Shown here: positions 1 through 7,822 of the stretch, one piece after another
How the letters are laid out: each line of letters starts with the position of its first letter
How positions within the stretch are numbered: the first letter of the stretch is position 1
Assembly (NCBI RefSeq): GCF_900186975.1
Contig: NZ_LT906441.1
Location: 620,001 to 684,000, forward strand
Length of the DNA stretch: 64,000 nt
Reading direction: 5' to 3'
DNA from: Cutibacterium granulosum
GTDB taxonomy: Bacteria > Actinomycetota > Actinomycetes > Propionibacteriales > Propionibacteriaceae
Notes under the pieces: model-generated
What the model saw: the letters and a program-made list of their open reading frames with translations, nothing else
The model's database searches: none
What the model was told of the DNA's origin: nothing
Program-made: the position numbers and the translations under genes

Positions 1-1
1 G

Positions 2-658
2 CTGACGATCCTGCTCGTCGTCCTGGTGCTCAGCGGGTCCCGTGCCGGGATCGTCGGTGTGGGACTGTTCGCGGGAATGCTGGTGCTGTGGTACGCACAA
101 CGTCGATTGCGCACTCTCAAGGCTCGGGCAGCCCTGGTGACGACGGTACTCCTGGCGGTGTGTGCGGCCGTGGTGGGGATGAGTCTCATGCGAGGTTCCC
201 TGGTGGACCGGGCCCGGGTCCTCACCTGGCGCACGGCGTGGCAGGCTGCCACCACTGACGTGGCCACGGTGCTGTTCGGGGTGGGCTATGGACGGTTGTG
301 GCCCTGGCTTGGCGGAATGACCGGTGCACTGCCGCTGCGCAGTCACGCGGTGCGCACCACCTTCTTCGGTGCTTGCCTGCCGCACGCCCACAACACCGTC
401 GTCGCGGTCTTCGGGGAGATGGGTCTCGTGGGTCTTGCGGCGTTGCTGGTGATTTTCGGAGTCGTCATCGTCGTTGCGGTACGGGCGGTACGAGGACCCA
501 GCCGGGTGCTCGCCATGACGGTCCTCGCCAGCCTGCCGGGGCTGCTCGTCGACACCTATCTCATCAAGAACTTTCCGGTGTCACTGCTGTGGTGGGTGGC
601 CGTGTTCATGCTGCTCGTGCTGGAGGCCGAGCGTACGGCCGGTCAATCTGCCACGTGA
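2..658 (+). CDS. O-antigen ligase/polymerase-like membrane protein, C-terminal part
   Basis: The reading frame is open to the left edge of the window, so the gene starts upstream and only about 218 residues are seen. Visible features are hydrophobic membrane segments, an SGSRAG loop close to the first residue seen, and a PHAHN...E-x-G segment at about residues 122-136. These match the Wzy_C/O-antigen ligase family, where the loop between two membrane helices carries the Arg and His residues. Such proteins join or polymerise surface glycans at the outer face of the cytoplasmic membrane. A second protein of the same class lies at 10455-11852. Because glycosyltransferase genes follow after the fructose operon, this is probably the far edge of a polysaccharide locus. 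The exact substrate cannot be told from sequence. Confidence 0.75.
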   Translation: MTILLVVLVLSGSRAGIVGVGLFAGMLVLWYAQRRLRTLKARAALVTTVLLAVCAAVVGMSLMRGSLVDRARVLTWRTAWQAATTDVATVLFGVGYGRLWPWLGGMTGALPLRSHAVRTTFFGACLPHAHNTVVAVFGEMGLVGLAALLVIFGVVIVVAVRAVRGPSRVLAMTVLASLPGLLVDTYLIKNFPVSLLWWVAVFMLLVLEAERTAGQSAT

Positions 659-901
659 CCCGGCCGACCTGCCACACACTGTCTTGCCCATCGGCCCTTG
701 GACACGCTCCAGAATGTGCCTGCTGGACATGCGCCCCCAGGTATGAGCCGTGGGGCATGTGCTCGGCCAACGGTGCGCACCCGTCCAGCGCGGATGACGA
801 TGGGTGCCGTCCCGGGCATCACATGTTGTCTTCAGACCAGTCACCCTGGAGGCAGAGGTGATTCTCGGCATCAGGATGTGGGGCTGGGGAACGTACGCGT
901 A

Positions 902-928
902 GGGCCGCCATCGTGATGATGACGGCCC
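902..928 (-). terminator. Putative terminator of the fru/ptsH operon
   Basis: GGGCCG (902-907) and CGGCCC (923-928) form a stem that continues as CATC/GATG after one mismatch, with a GTGAT loop. It lies 34 bp beyond the HPr stop codon on the minus strand. There is no T-run, which is common in high-G+C actinobacteria. The rest of the 659-961 gap shows no gene that I can support. Confidence 0.4.
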
Positions 929-961
929 CAGCTGGGCAGGTTCTCTCGTGGCAGGTCGTGC

Positions 962-1216
962 TCAGGCGTCCAGATCGGACGCCACCAGATCGGCGATGGT
1001 GTTGACGTCCTCCTCGTCGTCACCCGCCACCGTGACCGAGTCGCCGGAGGAGGCGCCCAGGGTCATGATGCCCAGGACGGACTTGGCATCGATCGGGTCG
1101 CCGTCGGTGGCCAAGGTGACGGCGGAGCCGAGCTGGGCGGCCTTCTGCGAGATGATGGCGGCTGGGCGGGCATGGAGTCCGACGGAGGATCCGACGGTGA
1201 CGGTTCTGCTTGCCAT
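962..1216 (-). CDS. ptsH: Phosphocarrier protein HPr
   Basis: This 84-residue protein carries the HPr signature GLHARPAA near residue 13. The His is the residue phosphorylated by Enzyme I in the phosphotransferase system, from which phosphate passes to EIIA. A regulatory-Ser-type segment (KSVLGIMTLG) follows at about residue 45. The ATG at 1216 is preceded by a GGAAAGGA ribosome-binding site. A much longer in-frame reading exists upstream, but it runs antisense-shifted through fruA and is not real. The gene is the last of the fruK-fruA-ptsH operon, 65 bp after fruA, so a general PTS component is here tied to fructose uptake. No Enzyme I gene lies in the window. Confidence 0.95.
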   Translation of the reverse strand: MASRTVTVGSSVGLHARPAAIISQKAAQLGSAVTLATDGDPIDAKSVLGIMTLGASSGDSVTVAGDDEEDVNTIADLVASDLDA

Positions 1217-1281
1217 GATGTTTCCTTTCCGGGTTGTGGTGTTGTGTTGCGGTGTGCAGGGCCTATGGGGTGTGCAGGGAT

Positions 1282-3381
1282 TCAGGCGGCAGCGGCTGTC
1301 TTGTCCTTGCGCTGGGCTGACGCCTTGAGAATGGTGACGAGCAAGGCTGCCACGACGGTACCGACGATGACGGCCAGGATGAACGCCCAGAATCGGTCGA
1401 TGGCGAAGAACACGAAGATTCCGCCGTGGGGGGCCTTGGAGGCGGCACCCAGAGCCATGGAGAGGGCACCGGTGACGGCACCGCCGACCATCATCGAGGG
1501 GATGACGCGCAACGGATCGGCTGCGGCGAAGGGGATGGCTCCCTCGGAGATGAAGGAGGCGCCCAGCAGCCAGGCAGCGGTTCCGTTCTCCCGCTCGGCC
1601 GGCTGGTAGAGCTTCGGACGCACTGCGGTGGACAGCGCCATCGCCAACGAGGGCACCATTCCGGCAGCCATGACGGCGGCCATGACCTTGAGCGATCCGG
1701 CGTTGGTGACGGCGAGGTTGGTCGTGGCGAACAGGTAGGCAGCCTTGTTGATCGGCCCGCCGAGGTCGGAACACATCATGAGACCCAGGATGATGCCGAG
1801 GATGACGGCCGAGGCGCCACTCATGCCACCCAACCAGTTGTTGAGCGAATTCGTCATGGTGGCGAGGGGACGCCCCAGGACGACGTACATGAGTCCGCCG
1901 GCCAACAGGGACCCCACCAGCGGGATGATGACTACCGGCATGAGACCACGCAGCCATCGCGGCGGGTTGAGGCGAGTGAATCCGTAGGCGATGAAGCCGC
2001 CCAGCAGACCACCGATGATGGCACCGATGAAGCCTGCTCCGGTCACCCCGGCAATGGCCCCGGCCACGAAACCGGGGGCGATTCCGGGCCGGTCGGCCAG
2101 ACCGAAGCCGATGTAGCCGGCCAGGGCCGGGAGCAGGAAGGCGAAGGCGGCCTGTCCGACGGCGAAGAAGACGGCCCCGAGGTACGTCATCGCAGCGGAT
2201 CCACCCAGGGCATGCCCGGTAGGCGCTGGAAGGTTGGCGAAGGTGTTGTGCAGGGCGATGTCCATGCCGTCCTGGGCGATCTCGTAGCCGCCGAAGAGGA
2301 ATCCCAGGGCGATGAGCAGACCACCGGCAGCCACGAAGGGAATCATGTACGACACGCCAGTCATGAGGGCCTGCTGGAGGCGTTTGCCCCATCCGATCTG
2401 TGAACCGGCTTGTTCGGCCTCGTCATGCTCGCCAGTGCTGACCGACACGCGGTGGGCATGGGGATCCCTGGCCGCCGCGACCGCCTCGGCGACCATGGTC
2501 TCCGGCTCGTTGACGGCTCGTTTCACCCCGGACTCGATGACGGGTTTGCCAGCAAACCGATCCCGCCCCTTGACACCGACGTCGGTGGCGAAGATGACGG
2601 CATCGGCTCTCTCGATGTCTGCGGCACTCAGTGGTTCGGTTCCGGTGGACCCCTGTGGCTCGACCTTGACGTCGATCCCCATCTTCTTGCCAGCAGCGGT
2701 GAGGTAGTCGGCGGCCATGTATGTGTGGGCGATCCCGGTGGGACAGGCGGTCACTGCCACGACGTGGGTCTGGTTGGTGGTGTCGGGGGTCGGCGTCCCT
2801 TCCGCACCGGAACCTTGCTGCTGGTCTGCCTCGGTGCCGGCAGTCTGCGACGGAACCGCTGGGGCTTGAACCGCTGGGTCCGGTGCCGCGCTGGCCGGTG
2901 ACACTGCTGCGGAGGATGGTGCGGCTGCGTCTGGTTCGACGACCGACTCGATGAGGTCCACCACGGTTCGTGCGTCGGTGGCCTGCCGCAACTGTTCGAC
3001 GAACTCGGGTTTCACCAGGGCACGAGCCAGTTTGGTGAGCAGCTTCATGTGATCTGCACCAGCACCTTCTGCCGCCGCGATCATGAAGACGAGGTCGGCC
3101 GGCCCGTCGGGTCCGTTGAAGTCGACTGCAGGAGACAGTCGGGCGAACCCCAGGGATGGCTGGCTCACCGCTGCGGAGCGACAGTGTGGAATGGCAAAGC
3201 CGCCGGGCATCCCGGTGGGGCTCTGGGCCTCCCGATCGAGGGCGTCGTGTGACAAGCCGTCGGCGTTGGCGCGTCCGGCCGCGGCGATGATTCCGGCGAC
3301 CGAGGTGATGACCTCGGCCTTCGTCGATCCCAGATCGGCGTCCAGGCACACCAGTTCAGGGGTGATGAGAGGAACGTTCAT
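1282..3381 (-). CDS. fruA: PTS fructose-specific enzyme IIABC
   Basis: A 699-residue fused permease that phosphorylates fructose during import, giving fructose-1-phosphate. EIIA covers roughly residues 1-145, with the phosphorylated His in AIPHCRS (His66). An Ala/Pro/Gln-rich linker spans about 150-205. EIIB follows, with its active Cys in VTACPTGIAHT (Cys213). EIIC occupies about 325-690 with repeated membrane helices. The ATG at 3381 is supported by a GGAGAA site 5 bp upstream, whereas longer upstream readings overlap fruK. It lies 13 bp after fruK and is transcribed with it. Domain order A-B-C in one chain is usual in actinobacteria and firmicutes. The 1-phosphofructokinase neighbour supports fructose as the substrate. 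Confidence 0.95.
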   Translation of the reverse strand: MNVPLITPELVCLDADLGSTKAEVITSVAGIIAAAGRANADGLSHDALDREAQSPTGMPGGFAIPHCRSAAVSQPSLGFARLSPAVDFNGPDGPADLVFMIAAAEGAGADHMKLLTKLARALVKPEFVEQLRQATDARTVVDLIESVVEPDAAAPSSAAVSPASAAPDPAVQAPAVPSQTAGTEADQQQGSGAEGTPTPDTTNQTHVVAVTACPTGIAHTYMAADYLTAAGKKMGIDVKVEPQGSTGTEPLSAADIERADAVIFATDVGVKGRDRFAGKPVIESGVKRAVNEPETMVAEAVAAARDPHAHRVSVSTGEHDEAEQAGSQIGWGKRLQQALMTGVSYMIPFVAAGGLLIALGFLFGGYEIAQDGMDIALHNTFANLPAPTGHALGGSAAMTYLGAVFFAVGQAAFAFLLPALAGYIGFGLADRPGIAPGFVAGAIAGVTGAGFIGAIIGGLLGGFIAYGFTRLNPPRWLRGLMPVVIIPLVGSLLAGGLMYVVLGRPLATMTNSLNNWLGGMSGASAVILGIILGLMMCSDLGGPINKAAYLFATTNLAVTNAGSLKVMAAVMAAGMVPSLAMALSTAVRPKLYQPAERENGTAAWLLGASFISEGAIPFAAADPLRVIPSMMVGGAVTGALSMALGAASKAPHGGIFVFFAIDRFWAFILAVIVGTVVAALLVTILKASAQRKDKTAAAA

Positions 3382-3394
3382 CGGTTCTCCGATC

Positions 3395-4345
3395 TCACAG
3401 ATGGACGAGGCTGACGCCGATGGCGTCGGCCTGTGCCGGGGTCGGCATGGTTGATCCCGGCAGGGCTGCGGCGGCCGTGCCCCAGGCGACGGCGGTGCGC
3501 AGACAGGTTTCGGGTTGGTCGCCTCGGGCGTGAGCCAGCAGGAAACCGGCCAGGGAGGAGTCTCCGGCTCCGACGGTCGAGCGCACCTCGACCGGCTCGA
3601 AACGGGCGTGCCACGCGTCGTGCTCGGTGACAAGCAGAGCACCGGCACCACCCAGGGTCACCAGGACGTTCTCGATGCCGTGCAGACGTCGCGCCGCCGA
3701 GACGACGGTGTTGAAGTCACCGTGGTCTGCCGCGGTCTCGAGAGCCTTGCCGTCGGCTCCACACAGCTGGCCGAGCTCGACGGAGTTGGGCTTGATGAGG
3801 TCGGGTGCGGCCTCGGGCAGACGGGTCGCCAGCTCGTGGAGCGGTTCGTCGGAGGTGTCGACGGCAACCTTGACGCCGACCTCGTGCAGTCGTTCGGTCA
3901 TCGCGGCGTACCACGCTGCAGGAACACCTGGCGGCAGCGATCCCGACATCACCACCCAAGTGGCTTCGTGAGCCTTCGTGACGACGGCCTGTTCGATGGC
4001 GGCAAGTTCGTCGGGGGAGAGGTGGGCCCCCGGCTCGTTGATCTTCGTCGTGGTTCCGTCGGGTTCGGTGAGGGTGAGGTTCGTCCGTGTCGCAGCGCGA
4101 ATGGGAACCGCCAGATGTGGGATGTCATCGTTCTGGAGCCCGATCACCAGGGGATCCTCACAATGGGCTGGCACGATGGCGCAGGTGTCGACCCCGGCAC
4201 CGTGCAGGACTCGGGAGATGTTGACTCCCTTGCCTGCGGCGACCTCGTCGCAGCTGCCGAGTCGGTTCACCCGGCCACGATTCAGCGGACCGGACAGACC
4301 CGCCGTGCGGTCAATGCTCGGGTTGAGCGTGACGGTGACGATCAC
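3395..4345 (-). CDS. fruK: 1-phosphofructokinase (PfkB family)
   Basis: The 316-residue sugar kinase converts fructose-1-phosphate, the product of FruA, to fructose-1,6-bisphosphate. The PfkB signature is present near the C-terminus as VGAGDSSLAGFLLA (about 258-271); its Asp is the catalytic base. The N-terminal TLNPSIDRT and GKGVNISR segments are typical of 1-phosphofructokinase and tagatose-6-phosphate kinases. I chose the GTG at 4345 because GAGGGAG sits just upstream and it starts at the conserved VTVTLNPS; an upstream ATG would add 51 unrelated residues. First gene of the fruK-fruA-ptsH operon. Tagatose-phosphate kinase is a less likely alternative given the neighbouring fructose permease. 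Confidence 0.92.
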   Translation of the reverse strand: MIVTVTLNPSIDRTAGLSGPLNRGRVNRLGSCDEVAAGKGVNISRVLHGAGVDTCAIVPAHCEDPLVIGLQNDDIPHLAVPIRAATRTNLTLTEPDGTTTKINEPGAHLSPDELAAIEQAVVTKAHEATWVVMSGSLPPGVPAAWYAAMTERLHEVGVKVAVDTSDEPLHELATRLPEAAPDLIKPNSVELGQLCGADGKALETAADHGDFNTVVSAARRLHGIENVLVTLGGAGALLVTEHDAWHARFEPVEVRSTVGAGDSSLAGFLLAHARGDQPETCLRTAVAWGTAAAALPGSTMPTPAQADAIGVSLVHL

Positions 4346-4407
4346 TGTGACTCCCTCGTCGATCCCTGAGGCGGTGCCAACGCACCGGATATGTTGGAAT
4401 GAGTGAC

Positions 4408-4463
4408 ATATTAGCAGCGGTAACCAGATGAAACAACAGAAAAACACTTTTCCAGACATCTGG
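4408..4463 (-). promoter_or_regulatory. Putative fru promoter and operator
   Basis: On the minus strand a TTGTTT -35 (4431-4436) and TAATAT -10 (4408-4413) are separated by 17 bp. CCAGATG (4424-4430, inside the spacer) is the exact inverse of CATCTGG at 4457-4463, and the latter belongs to a second small palindrome, CCAGACATCTGG (4452-4463). The arrangement is what a DeoR-family repressor would bind, and the regulator gene is next door. Binding is inferred. Confidence 0.45.
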
Positions 4464-4563
4464 TGGGTCCGCATCGGACAGCAGGACGTCAGAGGCACTC
4501 ATGTCATCGGAAGCCACGTCCTCGTGGGTCACACATGACATGCGGAGAGGTCAGGGTGGTGGC

Positions 4564-5325
4564 TCAGACGATGACGACGTCCACCCCAGCTTTCTTCAGA
4601 GCCTTGAGCTGATGTTCCGAGATGCCCTCGTCGGTGATGAGCACGTCGATGTCGTCCAGGGTGGCGAACCGCGTCGTCGACTCCGCACCGATCTTGCGCG
4701 AATCGGCCAGAACGACAACCTCACGGGCACAACGGACCATCGCCGCCTTCGTGGCGGCCTCGTCCACGTCGGGGGTGGACAGACCGTGGTCCACCGAGAT
4801 GCCATTGGTGCCCAGGAACGCCACCTCCACCCGCAGCCTGTCGAACTGCTCGACGTTGCCCACCGTGGCCTGGGTGGTGGGACGCACCCGTCCACCGATC
4901 AACTGCACGTCACAGGTGGAATGGGTCGATGCAGACGTCGCCACGGGAGCCGAGTCGGTGAAGATCGTCAACTGGGAGGACGGGGAGAGCAGTGCGGCGA
5001 ACCGGGCCATCGTCGAACCGGCGTCGAGGATGATCGCGCCGCGTCCCGACGGCAGGAAATCCACCGCAGCCTGCGCAATTCTCTCCTTCTCGGTCACGGC
5101 GGATGAGTCGCGCGTCTCCAACGGCTGATCACCCAGCAGATCGAAGCCGGCTGGAATCGCCCCACCATGCACCCTGGTCAGCAGGCCACGGGAGGTCAGC
5201 ACGTCCAGGTCACGGCGAATCGTCTCGGGCACGACGCCCAGACGCTCCGAGGCCTGTGTCACCGAGACACGTCCCTCGTCCCGCGCAGTGGTCACGAGCC
5301 ATTTGTGGCGTTCAGCTGGATACAT
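4564..5325 (-). CDS. fruR: DeoR-family transcriptional regulator, probable fructose operon repressor
   Basis: A 253-residue protein with an N-terminal DeoR helix-turn-helix (about residues 18-45, SERLGVVPETIRRDLDVL) and a C-terminal DeoR sugar-phosphate sensor domain with the usual DAGSTM and VHGG motifs. The family senses phosphorylated sugars and represses PTS or catabolic operons. The ATG at 5325 has a strong AAGGAGAAGGA site; a longer upstream reading runs through the structured leader and is rejected. The gene is immediately upstream of fruK in the same direction with a gap of about 220 bp that holds a promoter and paired half-sites, so it probably controls fruK-fruA-ptsH. The effector is likely fructose-1-phosphate, by family analogy. 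Confidence 0.85.
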   Translation of the reverse strand: MYPAERHKWLVTTARDEGRVSVTQASERLGVVPETIRRDLDVLTSRGLLTRVHGGAIPAGFDLLGDQPLETRDSSAVTEKERIAQAAVDFLPSGRGAIILDAGSTMARFAALLSPSSQLTIFTDSAPVATSASTHSTCDVQLIGGRVRPTTQATVGNVEQFDRLRVEVAFLGTNGISVDHGLSTPDVDEAATKAAMVRCAREVVVLADSRKIGAESTTRFATLDDIDVLITDEGISEHQLKALKKAGVDVVIV

Positions 5326-5350
5326 GGTGTCCTTCTCCTTCCCGGCAGAC

Positions 5351-5454
5351 GGTGCAGGGGTATCCCCCTTGCACCCCCCGAGGTTGGTTGTCCTTCCTGG
5401 CGGAAGGATGCGAAGGGGGAGTGATCCCCCTTGCACCCCCAGGGCCATCCTTCC
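5351..5454 (-). promoter_or_regulatory. Structured leader with alternative hairpins upstream of the DeoR gene
   Basis: Several perfect stems are packed together. GGTGCA-GGGG/CCCC-TGCACC spans 5351-5375. TCCTTCC/GGAAGGA lies at 5391-5397/5402-5408. AAGGGGGA/TCCCCCTT with a four-base loop lies at 5413-5432. GGAAGGATG/CATCCTTCC lies at 5402-5410/5446-5454. The GGAAGGA stretch can pair either way, so two folds exclude each other. The word ATCCCCCTTGCACCCCC occurs twice. It lies between the ABC ATPase stop and the DeoR start, so it could be a terminator, an attenuator or both. Confidence 0.4.
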
Positions 5455-5525
5455 CTAATGTTCTTACTTCTGTCTGTCCAGAAGGTGTAGGGGAGTGGTC
5501 CTCCCACGACTTCCAAGGCCCTCTC

Positions 5526-6293
5526 TCACCCCTCCAGCTCACCCAGGAATTCCCGAATCTGCTCGGTGTCCGGATGGGTGAAGAAGGTCTGCGGGTCCGT
5601 GTCCGCCAGGATCTGCCCGTCGGTCAGGAAGATCACCCGGTCGGCCGCCTTCCGGGCGAAGGCCATCTCGTGGGTGACGACGACCATCGTCATCCCCGAG
5701 TCGGCCAGACCAGTCATGACATCGAGCACCTCGTGGACCATGTGCGGGTCCAGGGCCGAGGTCGGCTCGTCGAAGAGCATCACCTCGGGCTGCATGGCCA
5801 ACGATCGGGCGATCGCCACCCGCTGCTGCTGACCCCCCGAGAGCTCGGCGGGGTGTTTGTCGGCCTGCTCGGCCATCCCGGTGCCACTCAGCAACTCCAT
5901 CGCCTGCGAGCGGGCCTCCTCCTCGGCGACACCCAACACCTTCGTCGGGCCGAACATGACGTTCTCCAGTGCTGTCATCTCGTCGAACAGGTTGAACGAC
6001 TGGAAGACCATTCCCACCTTGGTGCGCAGGGTGGAGAGCTGCTGCGGATCGGTGGGCAGCGGCTCGTTGTGGAAAAGGATCGTGCCCGAGTCGATCGTCT
6101 CCAGCCGGTTGATCGTGCGGCACAGTGTCGATTTTCCCGACCCCGACGGCCCAAGGATGACGACGACCTCGCCCTTGTGCACCGAGAGATTGACGTCCTG
6201 CAACACGTGCAGGTCGCCGAAATGCTTGTTGACGTCACGCAGCTCAACGACCGGGGTGCCGTCATTCGGAGTCTGGGGGGTCTCGTTGTCCAT
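5526..6293 (-). CDS. Amino-acid ABC transporter ATP-binding protein (GlnQ/HisP type)
   Basis: This 255-residue ATPase has the full set of ABC motifs: Walker A GPSGSGKST (48-56), a Q-loop, signature LSGGQQQR (about 148-155), Walker B VMLFDEPTSALDP (about 168-180) and the switch His in VVTHEMAFA. The sequence LRTKVGMVFQSFNLF is typical of polar amino-acid importers of the GlnQ family. It would couple ATP hydrolysis to uptake of an amino acid by a membrane permease. No permease or binding-protein gene lies next to it: it is flanked by the DeoR gene and a divergently transcribed dehydrogenase gene. It is therefore an orphan ATPase that must pair with a permease elsewhere, or a leftover of a partly lost operon. 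Substrate unknown. Confidence 0.85.
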   Translation of the reverse strand: MDNETPQTPNDGTPVVELRDVNKHFGDLHVLQDVNLSVHKGEVVVILGPSGSGKSTLCRTINRLETIDSGTILFHNEPLPTDPQQLSTLRTKVGMVFQSFNLFDEMTALENVMFGPTKVLGVAEEEARSQAMELLSGTGMAEQADKHPAELSGGQQQRVAIARSLAMQPEVMLFDEPTSALDPHMVHEVLDVMTGLADSGMTMVVVTHEMAFARKAADRVIFLTDGQILADTDPQTFFTHPDTEQIREFLGELEG

Positions 6294-6520
6294 GCCCCGA
6301 GCCTAGCCAGTTGGGCCGGGGCGTGTTCATCTGGCCACCGCCATCACCGGTGCATGCAAGGTACACTTGCCGGTGATCGTCTGCCCTGCCTGCACGGGTT
6401 CGTACTTCACGCGGCCATGCGGGTCTGCACTTCATGCGGGTCTGCTTCGTGTGAGTTGGGGCGGCGCGCCGCAATCCGTTCCGAGTGTTGAGCCTCGGAG
6501 AAGACCAGAGGGAGTCTTGC

Positions 6521-7822
6521 ATGAAGATCGCCGTCATTGCCATGGGCAAGATCGGCCTGCCGTTGGCTGTGCAGTTCGCCGAGAAGGGCCACGACGTCAT
6601 CGGTGTCGACGTCCAGCAACGCGTCGTCGACGAGATCAACAAGGGCAACGAGCCGTTCCCCGGCGAGGCCTTCCTGGACGAGAAGCTCAAGAAGCTCGTC
6701 CCGGCCGGCAAGCTGCGCGCCACCACCGACTACGCCGAGGCCGTCCCACAGGCCGACGCCATCGTCCTCGTCGTGCCGCTGTTCGTCAACGACGAGACCT
6801 GGGAGCCGGACTTCGACTGGATGGATGCCGCCACCAAGTCGCTGGCCGCCCACCTCACCCCCGACACCGTCATCTCCTACGAGACGACCCTGCCGGTCGG
6901 TACCACCCGCAATCGCTGGAAGCCGATGATCGAGGAGATCTCCGGGCTCACCGAGGGCCAGGACTTCCACCTCGTCTTCTCTCCCGAACGGGTGCTCACC
7001 GGCCGCGTCTTCGCCGACCTGCGCCGCTACCCCAAGCTCGTCGGCGGACTGAGCGCCGAGGGCACCGCCAAAGGCATCGAACTGTACCAGCAGCTGCTCG
7101 ACTTCGACGAGCGTGACGATCTGCCGCGCACCAACGGTGTGTGGGACATGGGCACCGCCGAGGCCGCCGAGATGGCCAAGCTCGCCGAGACCACCTACCG
7201 CGACGTCAACATCGGCCTGGCCAACCAGTTCGGCAAGTTCGCCGCCAAGAACGGCATCGACGTCTACAAGGTCATCGACGCCTGCAACTCCCAGCCCTAC
7301 TCCCACATCCACCGTCCCGGCATCGCCGTCGGCGGGCACTGCATCCCGGTGTACCCGCGTCTGTACCTGTGGACCGACCCGGACGCCACCATCGTGCGTA
7401 CCGCTCGTCAGGCCAACATGACCATGCCGCAGTACTGCGTCGACGCCGCCTCCCAGGGGCTGGGCGGGCTGCAGGGCAGGAAGGTCGTCGTCCTGGGGGC
7501 CTCCTACCGCGGCAAGGTCAAGGAGACCGCCTTCTCTGGCGTCTTCCCGACCGTCGCGGACCTCGAGGCCGCCGGGGCCACCGTGTTCGTCCACGACCCG
7601 ATGTTCACCGACGAGGAGCTCGCCAAGTTCGGCTTCACCGCCTACCACGTCGGCGACGAGGTGGACGCGGCCCTGCTGCAGGCCGACCATCCTGAGTACC
7701 AGGACTTCACCCCGGCCGACCTGCCGGGCATCAAGGTGCTCGTCGACGGTCGTCACGTCGTCGACCCGGCCAAGTGGGACGGCGTGCAGGTCGTCGTCGT
7801 CGGTGACGGAGAGGTGGCCTGA
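6521..7822 (+). CDS. wecC: UDP-N-acetyl-D-mannosamine dehydrogenase-like nucleotide-sugar dehydrogenase
   Basis: A 433-residue NAD-dependent enzyme of the UDP-glucose/GDP-mannose dehydrogenase family. An N-terminal Rossmann fold begins KIAVIAMGKIGLPLA, and the catalytic Cys is in VGGHCIPVYP (Cys274). The central NIGLANQFGK and C-terminal domains are in the usual order. It oxidises the 6-hydroxyl of a UDP-sugar to the uronic acid in two steps. With a UDP-GlcNAc 2-epimerase gene at 9146, UDP-ManNAc to UDP-ManNAcA is the likely reaction, although UDP-GlcNAc or UDP-glucose dehydrogenase cannot be excluded. The ATG at 6521 follows AGGGAG; an upstream in-frame ATG adds 12 unlikely residues. The stop overlaps the next start by one base (TGATG), so the two are translationally coupled. 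Confidence 0.85.
   Translation: MKIAVIAMGKIGLPLAVQFAEKGHDVIGVDVQQRVVDEINKGNEPFPGEAFLDEKLKKLVPAGKLRATTDYAEAVPQADAIVLVVPLFVNDETWEPDFDWMDAATKSLAAHLTPDTVISYETTLPVGTTRNRWKPMIEEISGLTEGQDFHLVFSPERVLTGRVFADLRRYPKLVGGLSAEGTAKGIELYQQLLDFDERDDLPRTNGVWDMGTAEAAEMAKLAETTYRDVNIGLANQFGKFAAKNGIDVYKVIDACNSQPYSHIHRPGIAVGGHCIPVYPRLYLWTDPDATIVRTARQANMTMPQYCVDAASQGLGGLQGRKVVVLGASYRGKVKETAFSGVFPTVADLEAAGATVFVHDPMFTDEELAKFGFTAYHVGDEVDAALLQADHPEYQDFTPADLPGIKVLVDGRHVVDPAKWDGVQVVVVGDGEVA

Noticed and set aside
962-2392. HPr as the tail of a 476-residue fusion protein.
   Set aside because: The upstream part is the shifted frame of fruA; a ribosome-binding site and ATG at 1216 start HPr normally.
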